A DNA stretch of 64,000 nucleotides from the NCBI RefSeq assembly GCF_001750285.1, contig NZ_MAMP01000003.1:29602-93601 (forward strand), read 5' to 3'. This stretch comes from Domibacillus iocasae. Lineage in GTDB: Bacteria; Bacillota; Bacilli; Bacillales; Domibacillaceae. Position 1 is the first letter of the stretch, and every line of letters starts with the position of its first letter. Position numbers and translations under genes: made by a program. The notes beneath the pieces are model-generated. The model was not told the origin of the DNA. It saw nothing but the letters and a program-made list of their open reading frames with translations, and searched no databases. Below are positions 10,899-20,309 of the stretch, piece by piece.

Positions 10899-11693
10899 AT
10901 GACAATGCAATTTAGTGTACTGGCAAGCGGCAGCACCGGCAATGCGATCTTTATTGAATCAGACGGTCAGTCTTTTCTTGTCGATGCCGGTCTTTCAGGC
11001 AAAAAAATGGATGAGCTGTTTTCATCGATTGGAAGAAAAATTGCCGACCTGTCCGGTATCTTTGTCACACACGAGCATAGCGACCATATTAAAGGCCTCG
11101 GTGTGCTGGCAAGAAAATACAAACTGCCTATTTATGCGAACGAAAAAACGTGGCGGGCAATGGACCGGCTGACTGGCGCGATTGATGACAGCCAGAAGTT
11201 TACGTTTGAAACAGAAACGGTAAAAACGTTCGGTGCTGTGGATATTCAATCGTTTGGTGTCTCGCATGATGCAGCGGAGCCGATGTTTTATATTTTCCAC
11301 AACGGTGGCAAAAAACTCGTTCTCATTACGGACACCGGGTATGTGAGTGATAGGATGAAAGGGCTTATCTCTAACGCGGATGTGTATGTATTTGAGAGCA
11401 ACCATGATGTTGGCATGCTGCGGATGGGTCGTTACCCGTGGAGCATCAAGCAGCGCATTTTAAGCGATGTCGGGCATGTGTCGAATGAAGATGCAGCGCT
11501 CGCGATGAATGACGTGATCGGACCGCAGACGAAGCGTATTTATTTGGCGCACTTGAGTGCCGATAATAATATGAAAGAACTTGCGAAAATGAGTGTGACG
11601 CAAATGCTTGAACAAAAAGACGCCGGTGTCGGTCATCAGTTTCATCTGTATGACACGGACCCGAAAGTGCCGACACCACTCGCGTTGATTTAA
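10899..11693 (+). CDS. walJ: Metallo-hydrolase WalJ (YycJ/VicX)
   Basis: Cytoplasmic metallo-beta-lactamase-fold protein, the last gene of the wal operon in many Firmicutes. In other species it is linked to cell-wall and DNA-related phenotypes. The motif [10 protein letters not shown] (HxHxDH) and later metal-ligand regions ([15 protein letters not shown]) are visible. The 264-residue length is normal. The ATG follows CTGGAGTGAACAGC; a second ATG two codons later is also possible. Confidence 0.95.
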   Translation: MTMQFSVLASGSTGNAIFIESDGQSFLVDAGLSGKKMDELFSSIGRKIADLSGIFVTHEHSDHIKGLGVLARKYKLPIYANEKTWRAMDRLTGAIDDSQKFTFETETVKTFGAVDIQSFGVSHDAAEPMFYIFHNGGKKLVLITDTGYVSDRMKGLISNADVYVFESNHDVGMLRMGRYPWSIKQRILSDVGHVSNEDAALAMNDVIGPQTKRIYLAHLSADNNMKELAKMSVTQMLEQKDAGVGHQFHLYDTDPKVPTPLALI

Positions 11694-11699
11694 TAAAAC

Positions 11700-11732
11700 G
11701 TTCCGCGGCAATCAGCCCGGAGCATTTTTTTT
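11700..11732 (+). terminator. wal operon terminator
   Basis: GTTCCG(C)GGC-aatca-GCCCGGAGC forms a 9-bp stem with one bulged base and one wobble, followed by ATTTTTTTT. Confidence 0.75.
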
Positions 11733-11813
11733 GCTGCGGGGCATCAAAAGAAATAAAAAATCGTATAGTAAACCTGCAAATCTTCACTTAAAACATTGCT
11801 GGCGGCTTATAAG

Positions 11814-11843
11814 TTGCCCTTCTTTTCGGCAAAAGCGTATAAT
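11814..11843 (+). promoter_or_regulatory. Candidate htrC promoter
   Basis: TTGCCC and a perfect TATAAT are separated by 18 bp, with the -10 ending 54 bp before the protease start. The -35 is weak. Confidence 0.45.
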
Positions 11844-11897
11844 TTTTTTAGAATAGCCTCTGAGAATGGTGAAACAATAAGTTGGCAGAAAGGGTGA

Positions 11898-13097
11898 ATG
11901 ATATTGGGCTATTATGATGAAGGGCGCACAGAACGAAATAAGCGCGGCGGAAAAAGCGGCTACTTTTTATCAGGACTTGCCGGCATCGTGATTGGGGCCG
12001 GTCTTGTCGTAGCCACGCTTCCATCGATTGTGGATTATCAAAACAAAGACGTATCCGTTTCTGAAAATAAGCCGGCCGGCAGATCGGAACAAGTGTCACT
12101 CGATGTAACAACAGACGTGACACAAGCGGTAGAAAAAGCAAAGGATGCGGTTGTTGGTATTACAAATATTCAAGCATCGATGAACTTTTTCGGCTCGGAA
12201 TCAACAACAGAGGAAGCCGGGACCGGAAGTGGTGTCATTTATAAAAAAGACGGAGATACTGCTTTTATTGTGACAAATCATCATGTTATTCAAGACGCGC
12301 AGCAGCTTGAAGTGACGCTGGCGGACGGCACGAAAGAACCAGCCGAGCTGCTAGGCAGCGACGTATGGACGGATCTTGCTGTTTTAACGATCAGTGGCGC
12401 TAATGTGGATAAAACAGCTGAGTTCGGCGATTCAGAAGCGCTCAAAATTGGCGAGCCAGTTATTGCGATTGGAAATCCCCTCGGTCTTGAATTTTCTGGT
12501 TCAGTTACGCAGGGAGTCGTATCTGGACTGGAGCGTGCGATTCCAGTTGATTTAAATGGCGACATGGTTAACGACTGGCAGGCGGAAGTGCTGCAGACAG
12601 ATGCCGCCATTAATCCCGGCAACAGCGGCGGGGCATTGGTGAACATTGCGGGTCAGGTGATTGGCATTAACTCAATGAAAATTGCCCAAAGCGCGGTTGA
12701 AGGCATTGGCTTGTCCATTCCAATCGACACGGCTTTGCCCATTATTGAAGATCTTGAATCATTTGGTGAAGTGAAGCGGCCGGCCATGGGAGTAACGCTT
12801 CGAAATGTTAACGAGTTGCCATCATATCACCAGCAGGAAACGTTAAAGCTGCCTGAAGATATTAAAGAAGGTGTTATTGTTGAGCAAGTATTGACGAATT
12901 CACCAGCGGCGAAAGCGGGACTTCGAGAATACGATGTGATCACTGCGCTTGACGGAAAACCCGTGCAAGATGTCATTGCCCTGCGCAAATACATGTACAA
13001 TAATAAACAAGAAGGCGACACCGTAAACGTGACGTACTACCGGGATGGGAAGCAGCAAGAAACGAAAATGAGGCTTGTTGCGGAGAGTGATTTATAA
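11898..13097 (+). CDS. htrC: HtrA/DegP-type serine protease (HtrC, YyxA)
   Basis: Membrane-anchored quality-control protease acting outside the membrane. The 399 residues start with a short cytoplasmic tail and a TM helix (about 23-43). A trypsin-like domain follows with catalytic His in NHHVIQ, Asp in DLAVL and Ser in NPGNSGGAL. A C-terminal PDZ domain (about 290-395; AGLREYDVITALDGKPV) completes it. This is the usual protease after walJ in Bacillaceae. Its stop overlaps the start of the next small gene (TAATG). Confidence 0.95.
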   Translation: MILGYYDEGRTERNKRGGKSGYFLSGLAGIVIGAGLVVATLPSIVDYQNKDVSVSENKPAGRSEQVSLDVTTDVTQAVEKAKDAVVGITNIQASMNFFGSESTTEEAGTGSGVIYKKDGDTAFIVTNHHVIQDAQQLEVTLADGTKEPAELLGSDVWTDLAVLTISGANVDKTAEFGDSEALKIGEPVIAIGNPLGLEFSGSVTQGVVSGLERAIPVDLNGDMVNDWQAEVLQTDAAINPGNSGGALVNIAGQVIGINSMKIAQSAVEGIGLSIPIDTALPIIEDLESFGEVKRPAMGVTLRNVNELPSYHQQETLKLPEDIKEGVIVEQVLTNSPAAKAGLREYDVITALDGKPVQDVIALRKYMYNNKQEGDTVNVTYYRDGKQQETKMRLVAESDL

Positions 13098-13255
13098 TGG
13101 AGAAACAACAAATGGCATGCTGTCTTGAGCATATTGAATTAGCCCTTGATATTGCTGTCGATGAATATGAAACAGCACCGGTTATGAAAAAAACGGAAGA
13201 ACCTGTATCTTGCGAGTTTTGTCAAAATCCGGCTATATATATAGTGGGAAACTGA
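13097..13255 (+). CDS. CxxH/CxxC small protein (TIGR04129-like)
   Basis: A 52-residue cytosolic protein starting MEKQQMACCLEHIELALDIA. It has a CLEH (CxxH) motif at 9-12 and CEFC (CxxC) at 39-42, so it is a likely zinc-binding protein. Small proteins of this pattern occur between the HtrA protease and rlmH in Bacillus genomes and their function is unknown. The TAATG overlap indicates translational coupling to htrC. Confidence 0.88.
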   Translation: MEKQQMACCLEHIELALDIAVDEYETAPVMKKTEEPVSCEFCQNPAIYIVGN

Positions 13256-13270
13256 TATTTGCCCACGAAA

Positions 13271-13300
13271 TGTGGATGAATTCTGTGGGTATGTGGATAA
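13271..13300 (+). promoter_or_regulatory. DnaA-box cluster downstream of htrC
   Basis: Three DnaA-box-like 9-mers occur in 30 bp: TGTGGATGA, TGTGGGTAT and a perfect TGTGGATAA (reverse of TTATCCACA) at 13292-13300. They lie after the small CxxH/CxxC gene and before its terminator. Confidence 0.6.
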
Positions 13301-13306
13301 AGTCAG

Positions 13307-13347
13307 AAAATTCCCGTTATCAACATGTTGATAATGGGAATTTTTTT
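13307..13347 (+). terminator. Terminator after htrC and the CxxH/CxxC gene
   Basis: AAAATTCCC(G)TTATCAAC pairs with GTTGATAATGGGAATTTT and ends in a T tract. It could act in both directions with the converging remnant. Confidence 0.85.
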
Positions 13348-13354
13348 CTTTATT

Positions 13355-13842
13355 TCACAGTAACTTTAATTGGTTCTGAAATGAGTGTCCATTCTTGGCC
13401 AAGCATTGTAAATGTGTGTTGAGCAAAAACGTAAGAAGAACCCAGTTTCTCTGCCTGAATGGTATTTTCATCAATTTTGAAATTGTCACCAGATGAGAAA
13501 AGGTTCGTTTCGATATTCTTTTTTTGTCGGTCGGATAATTCAAGAACGCTTTTGCTTGAATCGCTGCTGTCTGCCCTATATTCAAATTCCAGATTTTTAT
13601 CGGCGTTTCGATCCGGATTGGTTATCGGCCAGTCGGGCTGCTTCTGTCTGTGTCACAGCTGCTGAATACAAATAACCGGAAGGCACATTGGACTTAGAAG
13701 CGACAGATTGTGTTACATTGTTTAAATGGAAGCGTTGCAATATAACTTAATCCGTTACGTCTTCTTCTTCAATAATTCGAATCGTGCCCTTAGCAATACC
13801 ATCCGCTTTTAATTCCACCGTTAAATAATACTCCTGTTGCTA
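13355..13842 (-). pseudogene. Decayed gene of unknown family
   Basis: Read on the minus strand, the 3' part encodes a coherent C-terminus (FKIDENTIQAEKLGSSYVFA ... SEPIKVTVK). Upstream pieces (QQEYYLTVELKADGIAKG ... and VPSGYLYSAAVTQTEAARLA) continue only through one in-frame stop and a frameshift. No start codon or ribosome site is left. The composition suggests an exported beta-rich domain, but I do not recognise the family. It sits between the CxxH/CxxC gene and rlmH, which are usually adjacent, so it is probably a former insertion. Confidence 0.6.
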
Positions 13843-14065
13843 AAAAAAGGCCCTGTCTTCTTCTTTTTTATCATGATTCCTTCCTAAATAGACTTCAACA
13901 ACTAATTTGTCAGGAAAATATTAAAGAAATATAAAGAATAAAATAAGTTGACAAAAAACAATGAAAATTCCTTCTTTTGTCCCCTTAAATAAAAAAGAAA
14001 CAAACAAAAGACCGGTATTCACGTGTAGATGCTGTGGTAAAATATAAACAGATATGCTGTTGATA

Positions 14066-14087
14066 TGTGGATAACTTCTGTGGATAA
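14066..14087 (+). promoter_or_regulatory. Pair of perfect DnaA boxes upstream of rlmH
   Basis: Two identical TGTGGATAA 9-mers at 14066-14074 and 14079-14087 lie 13 bp apart in the same orientation and end 36 bp before the rlmH start. An AT-rich stretch precedes them. Confidence 0.7.
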
Positions 14088-14123
14088 ACTGTTCGTAAAT
14101 TGTTTGTAAAGTGGGGTTTAATT

Positions 14124-14603
14124 GTGAATATCTCGATTATAACAGTAGGTAAATTAAAAGAAAAGTACTTAAAACAAGGAATTGACGAGTATATAAAAAG
14201 GCTGTCCGTATATGCAAAAATAGAAATCGTTGAAGTAACGGACGAAAAAGCGCCGGAAGTGTTAAGTGATGCCGAAATGAATCAGGTAAAAGCAAAAGAA
14301 GGAGAACGGATCTTAGCCAAAATCAATCCAGACGCCCACGTCATTGCACTCGCCATCAACGGCAAAATGAAATCATCCGAGCAGCTTGCTGCGGACATTG
14401 ACAAGCTCGCCACATATGGGAAAAGCAAAATTGCATTTGTCGTCGGCGGCTCACTGGGGCTGAGTGATACCGTCCTAAAGCGGGCGGATGAAAAGCTGTC
14501 TTTTTCACCGATGACGTTTCCTCATCAGCTCATGAGACTTATTTTAGTGGAGCAGGTGTATCGGAGTTTTAGAATAAATAGGAATGAACCGTATCATAAG
14601 TAA
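14124..14603 (+). CDS. rlmH: 23S rRNA (pseudouridine1915-N3)-methyltransferase RlmH
   Basis: SPOUT-class methyltransferase that modifies pseudouridine 1915 of 23S rRNA in the assembled 70S ribosome. The trefoil-knot motifs [11 protein letters not shown] and the C-terminal [18 protein letters not shown] ... NEPYHK are intact. A GTG start at 14124 gives 159 residues, the length of B. subtilis RlmH, starting [15 protein letters not shown] after the initiator. An ATG 24 bases upstream would add eight residues not typical of the family. Confidence 0.96.
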   Translation: MNISIITVGKLKEKYLKQGIDEYIKRLSVYAKIEIVEVTDEKAPEVLSDAEMNQVKAKEGERILAKINPDAHVIALAINGKMKSSEQLAADIDKLATYGKSKIAFVVGGSLGLSDTVLKRADEKLSFSPMTFPHQLMRLILVEQVYRSFRINRNEPYHK

Positions 14604-14957
14604 CTGAAAACCAATAAATAATTTACAGGATATGTTTTTACAAAGTGAATGCCCTTTATCTACTTCTAAAGAAATTTTGCCCTTTAAAGATGACCGTTTT
14701 CTTTTTGAGTAGGCGATTTTTGCACAAAAAGGGGAGTATAAACTAGCAGAAATTGAAGGCGAAGGGTTTAAATAAAATAATATCCAGTAAGTGTAGTCCA
14801 CTGACCGATATTGCTAATGATGGTGTCATGAAAAGAATTTTTAAAACAATTGATAGTTTGTAAGATATACTTAAAATAAAAGAATATAATGATTATTATT
14901 TATTGATGGATATTTTAGTTTATTTTTTCAGTACTATCGGGTGGAAAGAGGTGTAAT
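14604..14957 (+). other. Intergenic region with a short coding remnant
   Basis: At about 14650-14775 one frame reads STSKEILPFKDDRFLFE, a stop, then AIFAQKGEYKLAEIEGEGFK and a stop. It looks like the end of a small decayed protein gene, with no start or ribosome site, and I do not recognise it. The remaining 180 bp are AT-rich and probably contain the promoter of the next cassette. Confidence 0.35.
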
Positions 14958-15638
14958 ATGAAAAAAAAGGTAGCTGTTGTTATAGGTGGTTTAAAAGGCA
15001 TTGGCAAGGCGATTAGTCTCGATCTTGTGGATAAGGGGTTCATTACTTATGCCACAACCCGGGAAAAAAATGTGACAATCAACTCGGAGAATTTGTTTCC
15101 CCTGCAAATGAATATTTTACATGAAAAAGAAATACAGGATGCATTTAAACATATTAGTGAGCAGCATGGTGCTTTAGATGTCCTGGTTAACAATGCTGGA
15201 ATTGGTGATTTTAAAGCATTCGAAGACTTCAACGCCAAAGAATGGGAAAATATTTTCAAAACGAATGTTTTTGGCATGTTTCACTGCAATCAAAACGCAT
15301 TCCCTTTATTGAAAAAAAGGGGAGGGCGTATTATTAATATTAGTTCTATTGCTACTAAAAGGAATCTTCCTTTTAATTCTGTGTATGCGGCTTCAAAACA
15401 TGCAATGAATGGAATGGGGAGTACTTTAGCAGAAGAGTGGTATAAGTATAATATTTTTACGACTAATATTCAATTAGGAGCAACTTACACCGATATTTGG
15501 AAAGATGTTGAAGGTTTCTCTCCTGAAGATATGCTGCACGTTAATGATGTAGCACGCGTAGCATCATTCATTGCTGCGACTCCTCTTCACGTTCGAATTG
15601 ATGAAATGACACTGACCCCGCCAAAAGGGGTATTATAA
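14958..15638 (+). CDS. Short-chain dehydrogenase/reductase
   Basis: NAD(P)-dependent oxidoreductase of the classical SDR type, 226 residues. The nucleotide-binding motif is GGLKGIG (residues 9-15). NNAG, the catalytic Ser in NISSIA and the YAASK (YxxxK) pair are all present. The C-terminal substrate region is short. The ATG has GAAAGAGG upstream. It is followed after 66 bp by the GGDEF-EAL gene and then a pterin-synthase-like gene. That context suggests a pteridine or sepiapterin-reductase-like role, but the sequence alone does not prove the substrate. Confidence 0.85.
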   Translation: MKKKVAVVIGGLKGIGKAISLDLVDKGFITYATTREKNVTINSENLFPLQMNILHEKEIQDAFKHISEQHGALDVLVNNAGIGDFKAFEDFNAKEWENIFKTNVFGMFHCNQNAFPLLKKRGGRIINISSIATKRNLPFNSVYAASKHAMNGMGSTLAEEWYKYNIFTTNIQLGATYTDIWKDVEGFSPEDMLHVNDVARVASFIAATPLHVRIDEMTLTPPKGVL

Positions 15639-15704
15639 TCCAAAAGATATTAAAAAATAAAATAAAAAACTACCAGCATACAAAGTTAAATTGGAGGTGA
15701 TTAT

Positions 15705-18251
15705 TTGTCTTTAAAGAAGAAGCTATCATTTATATTTTCTATGATAGTAACGGTAATATTGATTTTAAATAATATATTATTTTATTACTATACAAGAGAC
15801 TTATTAATAAAAGATCAAGAAAAACAGATGGATCTCTTGGGGAATGAAATTAGTATGTCTATTGAACACTCTCAGTTTATGGCAAAGTCGTTGGAACAAC
15901 AGATTGGAAACGAGCTTCGTACTGCAGCCATTGCAGCACAGAATGAGCTTAATCCTGATATCAATAAAGTGAAGAATGAACAACTTATTGAGCTTAGCGA
16001 AAAACTAGGGGTTTCCCATATTACTTTGATGGTAAAAGAAAAAGATGATATTAAGGGTGTAAAATCTTCAGATCCGCATGAAAGGGATTTAAGTACGAAG
16101 GAATGGGGTTATTGGCATACCGCATTTCAACAGCTTTTTGAACACCAGAACGTTACGATTCCCGAAGGACAAAAATTGCTAAATTACTGGTCCGGTCCTA
16201 AAAATGTTTCAGCATCCAATCCTAATTATGTGGACAAGTGGGGATACTATTACGATGGCACCACTAACTATATTATTAACCCATATATAAGGGACAATCA
16301 AAGCGTAAATGTTGAGAAACAAATTGGGCCTGATGCAATTGTAAAGAAAACTTTAAGCAATAATGATACTTTGCTAAATATTACTGGATTTAACCCGAAT
16401 ACTTTTGGCTCCCCACCTGTTTATACTGAACAAAATGGGGAGAATTTCATTGAAATAGGAAACAGGGAAATTCAATTTGGAACCTACAAATTTAAAGATA
16501 AAAAAGCAGATATTTCTGCTGTTAGAACAGCAATGAAGACGGGTAAATTAGTTAGTTTTCAAAGCACTATTAATAATAAAAAGGTGTTCAAAAGCTTTAT
16601 ACCGATCTCTGCTGAAAATCCGTATGTGATTGGAATATTAATAGATTATAAGGTTATTCAAGATGTATTAAACAAGCAGTTAGTGAACAACCTTATTATC
16701 TCCGTTATCGTTCTGATTTTTGTTGTAGTTATCAGTTACTTTCTCGCTGGATACATTGTTAGGCCAATAAATCGAATTCTGGAAAAAGTGAATCAAATTG
16801 CTGAAGGTAATTTTGGGGCGCAGGTATCGATTAATCGCCGTGATGAATTGGGCCTGCTTTCTAATCAAGTGAATGCAATGTCATTAAATCTATTAAATTA
16901 TACGGACGAGCTTAAGAAAAAGAATCAAGAAATACAACACTATGCTTATTATGATTTTTTAACCGGGCTTCCCAATCTGCGCCTGCTGAACAAAACAGCG
17001 TTAGAGCTGGCAGGTTTGCCCGAAAAAAAACCAATGGCGTTTTTATTTCTTGATCTGGACAGATTTAAATTTATTAATGATCTGCTCGGGCATTCCGCTG
17101 GTGACTATATTTTAAGGGGCGTGACGGACCGGGTTTTGTCGCTTTTAAAAGAAGAAGAAACAATGGCTCGAATAGGAGGAGATGAATTTCTCCTGCTTTT
17201 GCCTAATACAAATTATGAAAAGGCAAATGAGCTGGCCGTCACTATTTCGAAAATGTTAGAAAAGCCGTTTCTCTATGAAGGAAATGAGCTTTTTATTACT
17301 TCAAGCATCGGAATAAGCATCTATCCAATAGATAGTAATAATATTGAAAACGCAATAAAGAGTGCTGATATTGCCATGTACCGTGCAAAAGAGCAAGGGC
17401 GGAACAATCACCAATTCTATACTTCTGATATGAATGAGCTTTTAAAAAGAAAGGTTATTTTAGAAAATGCCATGCGCCACGCAATAGAACGAAATGAATT
17501 TTCTTTGTTTTACCAGCCTAAGGTTAACACAGACACAGGAGCCATAACAGGAAATGAAGCATTAATTCGATGGAATCACCCAAGCCTGGGGATGATTTCA
17601 CCCGCAGAGTTTATCCCGCTGGCAGAAGAAACAGGATTAATTGTTTCTATTGGGGAATGGGTTTTGCGAACGGCTTGTAAACAAACCCGAGAATGGCAGA
17701 AAGCAGGATTTTCTGAAATTGGCATATCTGTAAACCTTTCTCCACGTCAATTTCAACAAGCTAACTTAATTGAAACCGTAAGCGAAGTATTAAAGGAGAC
17801 CGGTCTTGAACCGCAGTATGTCGAACTGGAAATTACCGAAAGCATTGCCATGTTCAATGAAGAATATGTGATTGCCAAATTAAATGAAGTAAAGGCTTTA
17901 GGTGTCAAAGTTGCGATTGACGATTTCGGAACAGGATATTCGTCACTCAGTTATCTGAAAAATTTTCCATTCAATACATTAAAGATCGATAAGTCGTTTG
18001 TTCAGGATATAGAGGTTAAATCAGGTGATATAAAAATTATAAATACCATTATTGCTATGGCTCATAACTTAAAAGTTAACGTTATTGCCGAAGGAGTTGA
18101 AACAGAAGAACAGCTTCAGTTTCTAAAGCGGCAAAAATGCAATGAAATACAAGGATATTTATTCAGCAAGCCTTTATCTGTTGAACAATTTGAATCAGAT
18201 TTTCAAACAATCCAAAAAGCTGCATTCCTAAAAGTAAATAAAAGAATGTAA
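15705..18251 (+). CDS. Membrane c-di-GMP cyclase/phosphodiesterase (sensor-HAMP-GGDEF-EAL)
   Basis: Predicted bifunctional c-di-GMP enzyme of 848 residues. It has TM1 (about 9-29), an extracytoplasmic sensor of about 295 residues (probably Cache-like), TM2 (about 328-350), HAMP (about 350-400), GGDEF (about 411-570; intact GGDEF at 491-495) and EAL (about 595-835; EAL at 618-620). The phosphodiesterase motifs [31 protein letters not shown] and IAEGVE are all present. I see no RxxD inhibitory site before GGDEF. The TTG start is supported by a strong GGAGGTGA four bases upstream. It is 23 bp ahead of the pterin-synthase gene. Confidence 0.93.
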   Translation: MSLKKKLSFIFSMIVTVILILNNILFYYYTRDLLIKDQEKQMDLLGNEISMSIEHSQFMAKSLEQQIGNELRTAAIAAQNELNPDINKVKNEQLIELSEKLGVSHITLMVKEKDDIKGVKSSDPHERDLSTKEWGYWHTAFQQLFEHQNVTIPEGQKLLNYWSGPKNVSASNPNYVDKWGYYYDGTTNYIINPYIRDNQSVNVEKQIGPDAIVKKTLSNNDTLLNITGFNPNTFGSPPVYTEQNGENFIEIGNREIQFGTYKFKDKKADISAVRTAMKTGKLVSFQSTINNKKVFKSFIPISAENPYVIGILIDYKVIQDVLNKQLVNNLIISVIVLIFVVVISYFLAGYIVRPINRILEKVNQIAEGNFGAQVSINRRDELGLLSNQVNAMSLNLLNYTDELKKKNQEIQHYAYYDFLTGLPNLRLLNKTALELAGLPEKKPMAFLFLDLDRFKFINDLLGHSAGDYILRGVTDRVLSLLKEEETMARIGGDEFLLLLPNTNYEKANELAVTISKMLEKPFLYEGNELFITSSIGISIYPIDSNNIENAIKSADIAMYRAKEQGRNNHQFYTSDMNELLKRKVILENAMRHAIERNEFSLFYQPKVNTDTGAITGNEALIRWNHPSLGMISPAEFIPLAEETGLIVSIGEWVLRTACKQTREWQKAGFSEIGISVNLSPRQFQQANLIETVSEVLKETGLEPQYVELEITESIAMFNEEYVIAKLNEVKALGVKVAIDDFGTGYSSLSYLKNFPFNTLKIDKSFVQDIEVKSGDIKIINTIIAMAHNLKVNVIAEGVETEEQLQFLKRQKCNEIQGYLFSKPLSVEQFESDFQTIQKAAFLKVNKRM

Positions 18252-18274
18252 TAGAATTGGAAGGGGGAGCGGTC

Positions 18275-19105
18275 GTGGTTTTACTAACAAGAAAAGTAGA
18301 GTTTTCATCAGCTCATAGTTATCATGTGCCCACGTGGAGCGCGGAAAAAAATAAAGAGATATTTGGTTTATGTAACAACCCGAATGGTCATGGTCATGAT
18401 TATACATTAGAAGTTACAGTAAAAGGAAAAATCAACTCGAAATCAGGCATCGTTGTTAACATTACAGATATTGACCGTATTGTTAAAGACCTTGTTTTAG
18501 AGGAATTGGATGGTAAGTTTTTAAATCGGGAACATCCTTTTTTTAAGGAACACATTCCCACAACAGAAAACATTGTGGCGTATATATGGAATGAATTAAA
18601 TGATAAGTTCGATGACTGTAAACTTCACAAAATAAAATTGCACGAAAATCCATTTTTACTTTCTGAAAAAGGAGAAAAATCTATGATTCAATTAACGAGA
18701 AAATACCACTTTTCAGCAGCGCATAGATTACACAGTGATCAGTTATCTGATGAAGAAAATAAAATGATTTTTGGAAAATGCAATAATCCTCACGGTCATG
18801 GTCATAACTACATTCTGGAAGTAACCGTGGATGGGGAAGCGGATCCGGTAACAGGAATGGTCATAAATTTAGCTGACCTTGACAGAGCGGTTGACGAGAC
18901 AATTATTCAAAAATTTGACCATAAACACCTTAATTTAGATACAGAGGAGTTTAGCGGATTAAATCCAACTGCTGAAGTTATGACGGTTGTCTTTTGGGAG
19001 CTGCTTCAATCGTCTTTGCCGAATTTGTCCAAAATAGGACTTTGGGAAACAGCCAAAAATTATTTTGAATACAGTGGCCCGGAAATGGTAGAGGCTTATA
19101 AGTAA
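18275..19105 (+). CDS. Tandem 6-pyruvoyl-tetrahydropterin synthase-like protein
   Basis: Two PTPS/QueD-fold domains in one chain (about 1-130 and 137-276). Both carry the zinc-ligand pattern S[SA]AH ... CNNPxGHGH[DN]Y, which resembles eukaryotic PTPS more than bacterial QueD. Domain 2 keeps the catalytic Asp-His pair (DHKHLN) and the late Glu (LWETAKN). In domain 1 the His is Gly (LDGKFLN), so it may be non-catalytic. The GTG start at 18275 is preferred because AAGGGGGAG lies just upstream; an in-frame TTG at 18257 precedes that site. The product is likely a pterin or carboxy-tetrahydropterin. It is the last gene of the SDR/GGDEF-EAL cassette. Confidence 0.88.
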   Translation: MVLLTRKVEFSSAHSYHVPTWSAEKNKEIFGLCNNPNGHGHDYTLEVTVKGKINSKSGIVVNITDIDRIVKDLVLEELDGKFLNREHPFFKEHIPTTENIVAYIWNELNDKFDDCKLHKIKLHENPFLLSEKGEKSMIQLTRKYHFSAAHRLHSDQLSDEENKMIFGKCNNPHGHGHNYILEVTVDGEADPVTGMVINLADLDRAVDETIIQKFDHKHLNLDTEEFSGLNPTAEVMTVVFWELLQSSLPNLSKIGLWETAKNYFEYSGPEMVEAYK

Positions 19106-19260
19106 CGACTGGGGCAGCATTTTTCATCTTAGACAGCACACTTTGAGTATTTTCAAATAGCTGCTAGAAGACATGTCGAGTGTTTTCTTCACGTCTTTTT
19201 TCTATACAAAAGTTCACTGTTAATACTGAAAGTGATGATCAAGCAGGTAGTTAAAATCTG

Positions 19261-19295
19261 AAGCCGGTTGAGAGAGAATCTTCCTCAACCGGCTT
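19261..19295. terminator. Hairpin between convergent genes
   Basis: AAGCCGGTTGA and TCAACCGGCTT form an 11-bp perfect stem. It probably ends the nitroreductase transcript, because the minus-strand side is followed by a T-rich run. It may also serve the pterin cassette. Confidence 0.55.
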
Positions 19296-19316
19296 GTTCC
19301 ATCTACAACCGTTTTT

Positions 19317-19991
19317 TTATTCAATCCACTGAACGATATCCCCTATATCCTTTCTTATTTTCGGACGTGGTTCGGTTTTGCGGTAGCCGAATGCCGCCAT
19401 TACAGAGACAGCTAAATGCCCGTCTTCAAGTAAGTTTTCTTCCTCTAACAGCTTCTGTACCTGTTCAAAATGAAAACCTTCAATGGGACAAGAGTCAATA
19501 CCGATCAAAGCGGCGGCCGTCATCATATTCGCTAAGGCGATATACGTTTGTTTTCCAGCCCAATCAAACATCGTGCGTTCGTTTTCTAAAAGATTGAGGT
19601 CTTCTTCTTGAAATGCTTTGTAGCGTTCTTTAATTTCATCAAATCGTTCAGGGGGAAATTTCTTTACGTTCAGCATTTGATTTTTCACGTACGCTGAATC
19701 ATATTTGGTGTCTTTTATCGTTCTGGCAAGAATGACCACAAAGTGGCTCGCGGTAGGCAGCTGTCCCTGTGCCCCCCAGGAAACTTCACGCAATTTTTCA
19801 CGCAGTTCAGTATTTTGGATAACTAGAAATTTCCATGGTTCATATCCGATAGAGCTTGGAGATAATCTAGCAGCTTCTAAAATAAGCTCAAAGTCTTCCT
19901 TTGCTATTTTTTTCGTTGGATCAAATTCCTTCGTTGCATGTCTAAATTGAAAAGCATTTAAAATATCTTGTTTAGTGACTGAATGGTTCAT
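19317..19991 (-). CDS. Nitroreductase-family NAD(P)H oxidoreductase
   Basis: FMN-dependent reductase of 224 residues from the ATG used here (MNHSVTKQDILNAFQFRHAT). Family features are the N-terminal RHATKEFDP, the FMN-contact stretch ARLSPSSIGYEPWKFLV, the central ALANMMTAAALIGIDSCPIEGF and the C-terminal FGYRKTEPRPK. Upstream in-frame codons would add 13 residues without a ribosome site, whereas GGAG lies about 11 bp before the chosen ATG. The physiological substrate cannot be told; quinone or nitroaromatic reduction is typical. Confidence 0.9.
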   Translation of the reverse strand: MNHSVTKQDILNAFQFRHATKEFDPTKKIAKEDFELILEAARLSPSSIGYEPWKFLVIQNTELREKLREVSWGAQGQLPTASHFVVILARTIKDTKYDSAYVKNQMLNVKKFPPERFDEIKERYKAFQEEDLNLLENERTMFDWAGKQTYIALANMMTAAALIGIDSCPIEGFHFEQVQKLLEEENLLEDGHLAVSVMAAFGYRKTEPRPKIRKDIGDIVQWIE

Positions 19992-20309
19992 ATATATGGA
20001 TACTCCTTTTACTTTCGGTATTCTGCACACATATTATTCCCAGGAATGAAGGGATTATAACAATGCATAGTATAGATAATAAACAAGAGAAAAGGAAATG
20101 GTTTGCTCACAAAATTCATAGTGTATAATAATGGAAGCAGTGAAGGCGGTAAGGCCGTTTACTTTTCTAGTTGGCTTCATTTTAGTAAAAGAATGCATTT
20201 GAATGAGATAAAAAGCGAATTTTAGTTTATATTAACGAGAGAGAGGGTAATTAAAGAAAGGCCTGTTTTAGGCTTATAAGCGCTACATACTGAAAAAGGA
20301 CGTGGAAGC
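19992..20309 (+). other. Divergent intergenic region
   Basis: AT-rich. It contains a TATAAT at 20124-20129 that may serve the + strand gene, though the best -35-like TTGCTC is only 15 bp away. No gene or RNA is recognised. Confidence 0.35.
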
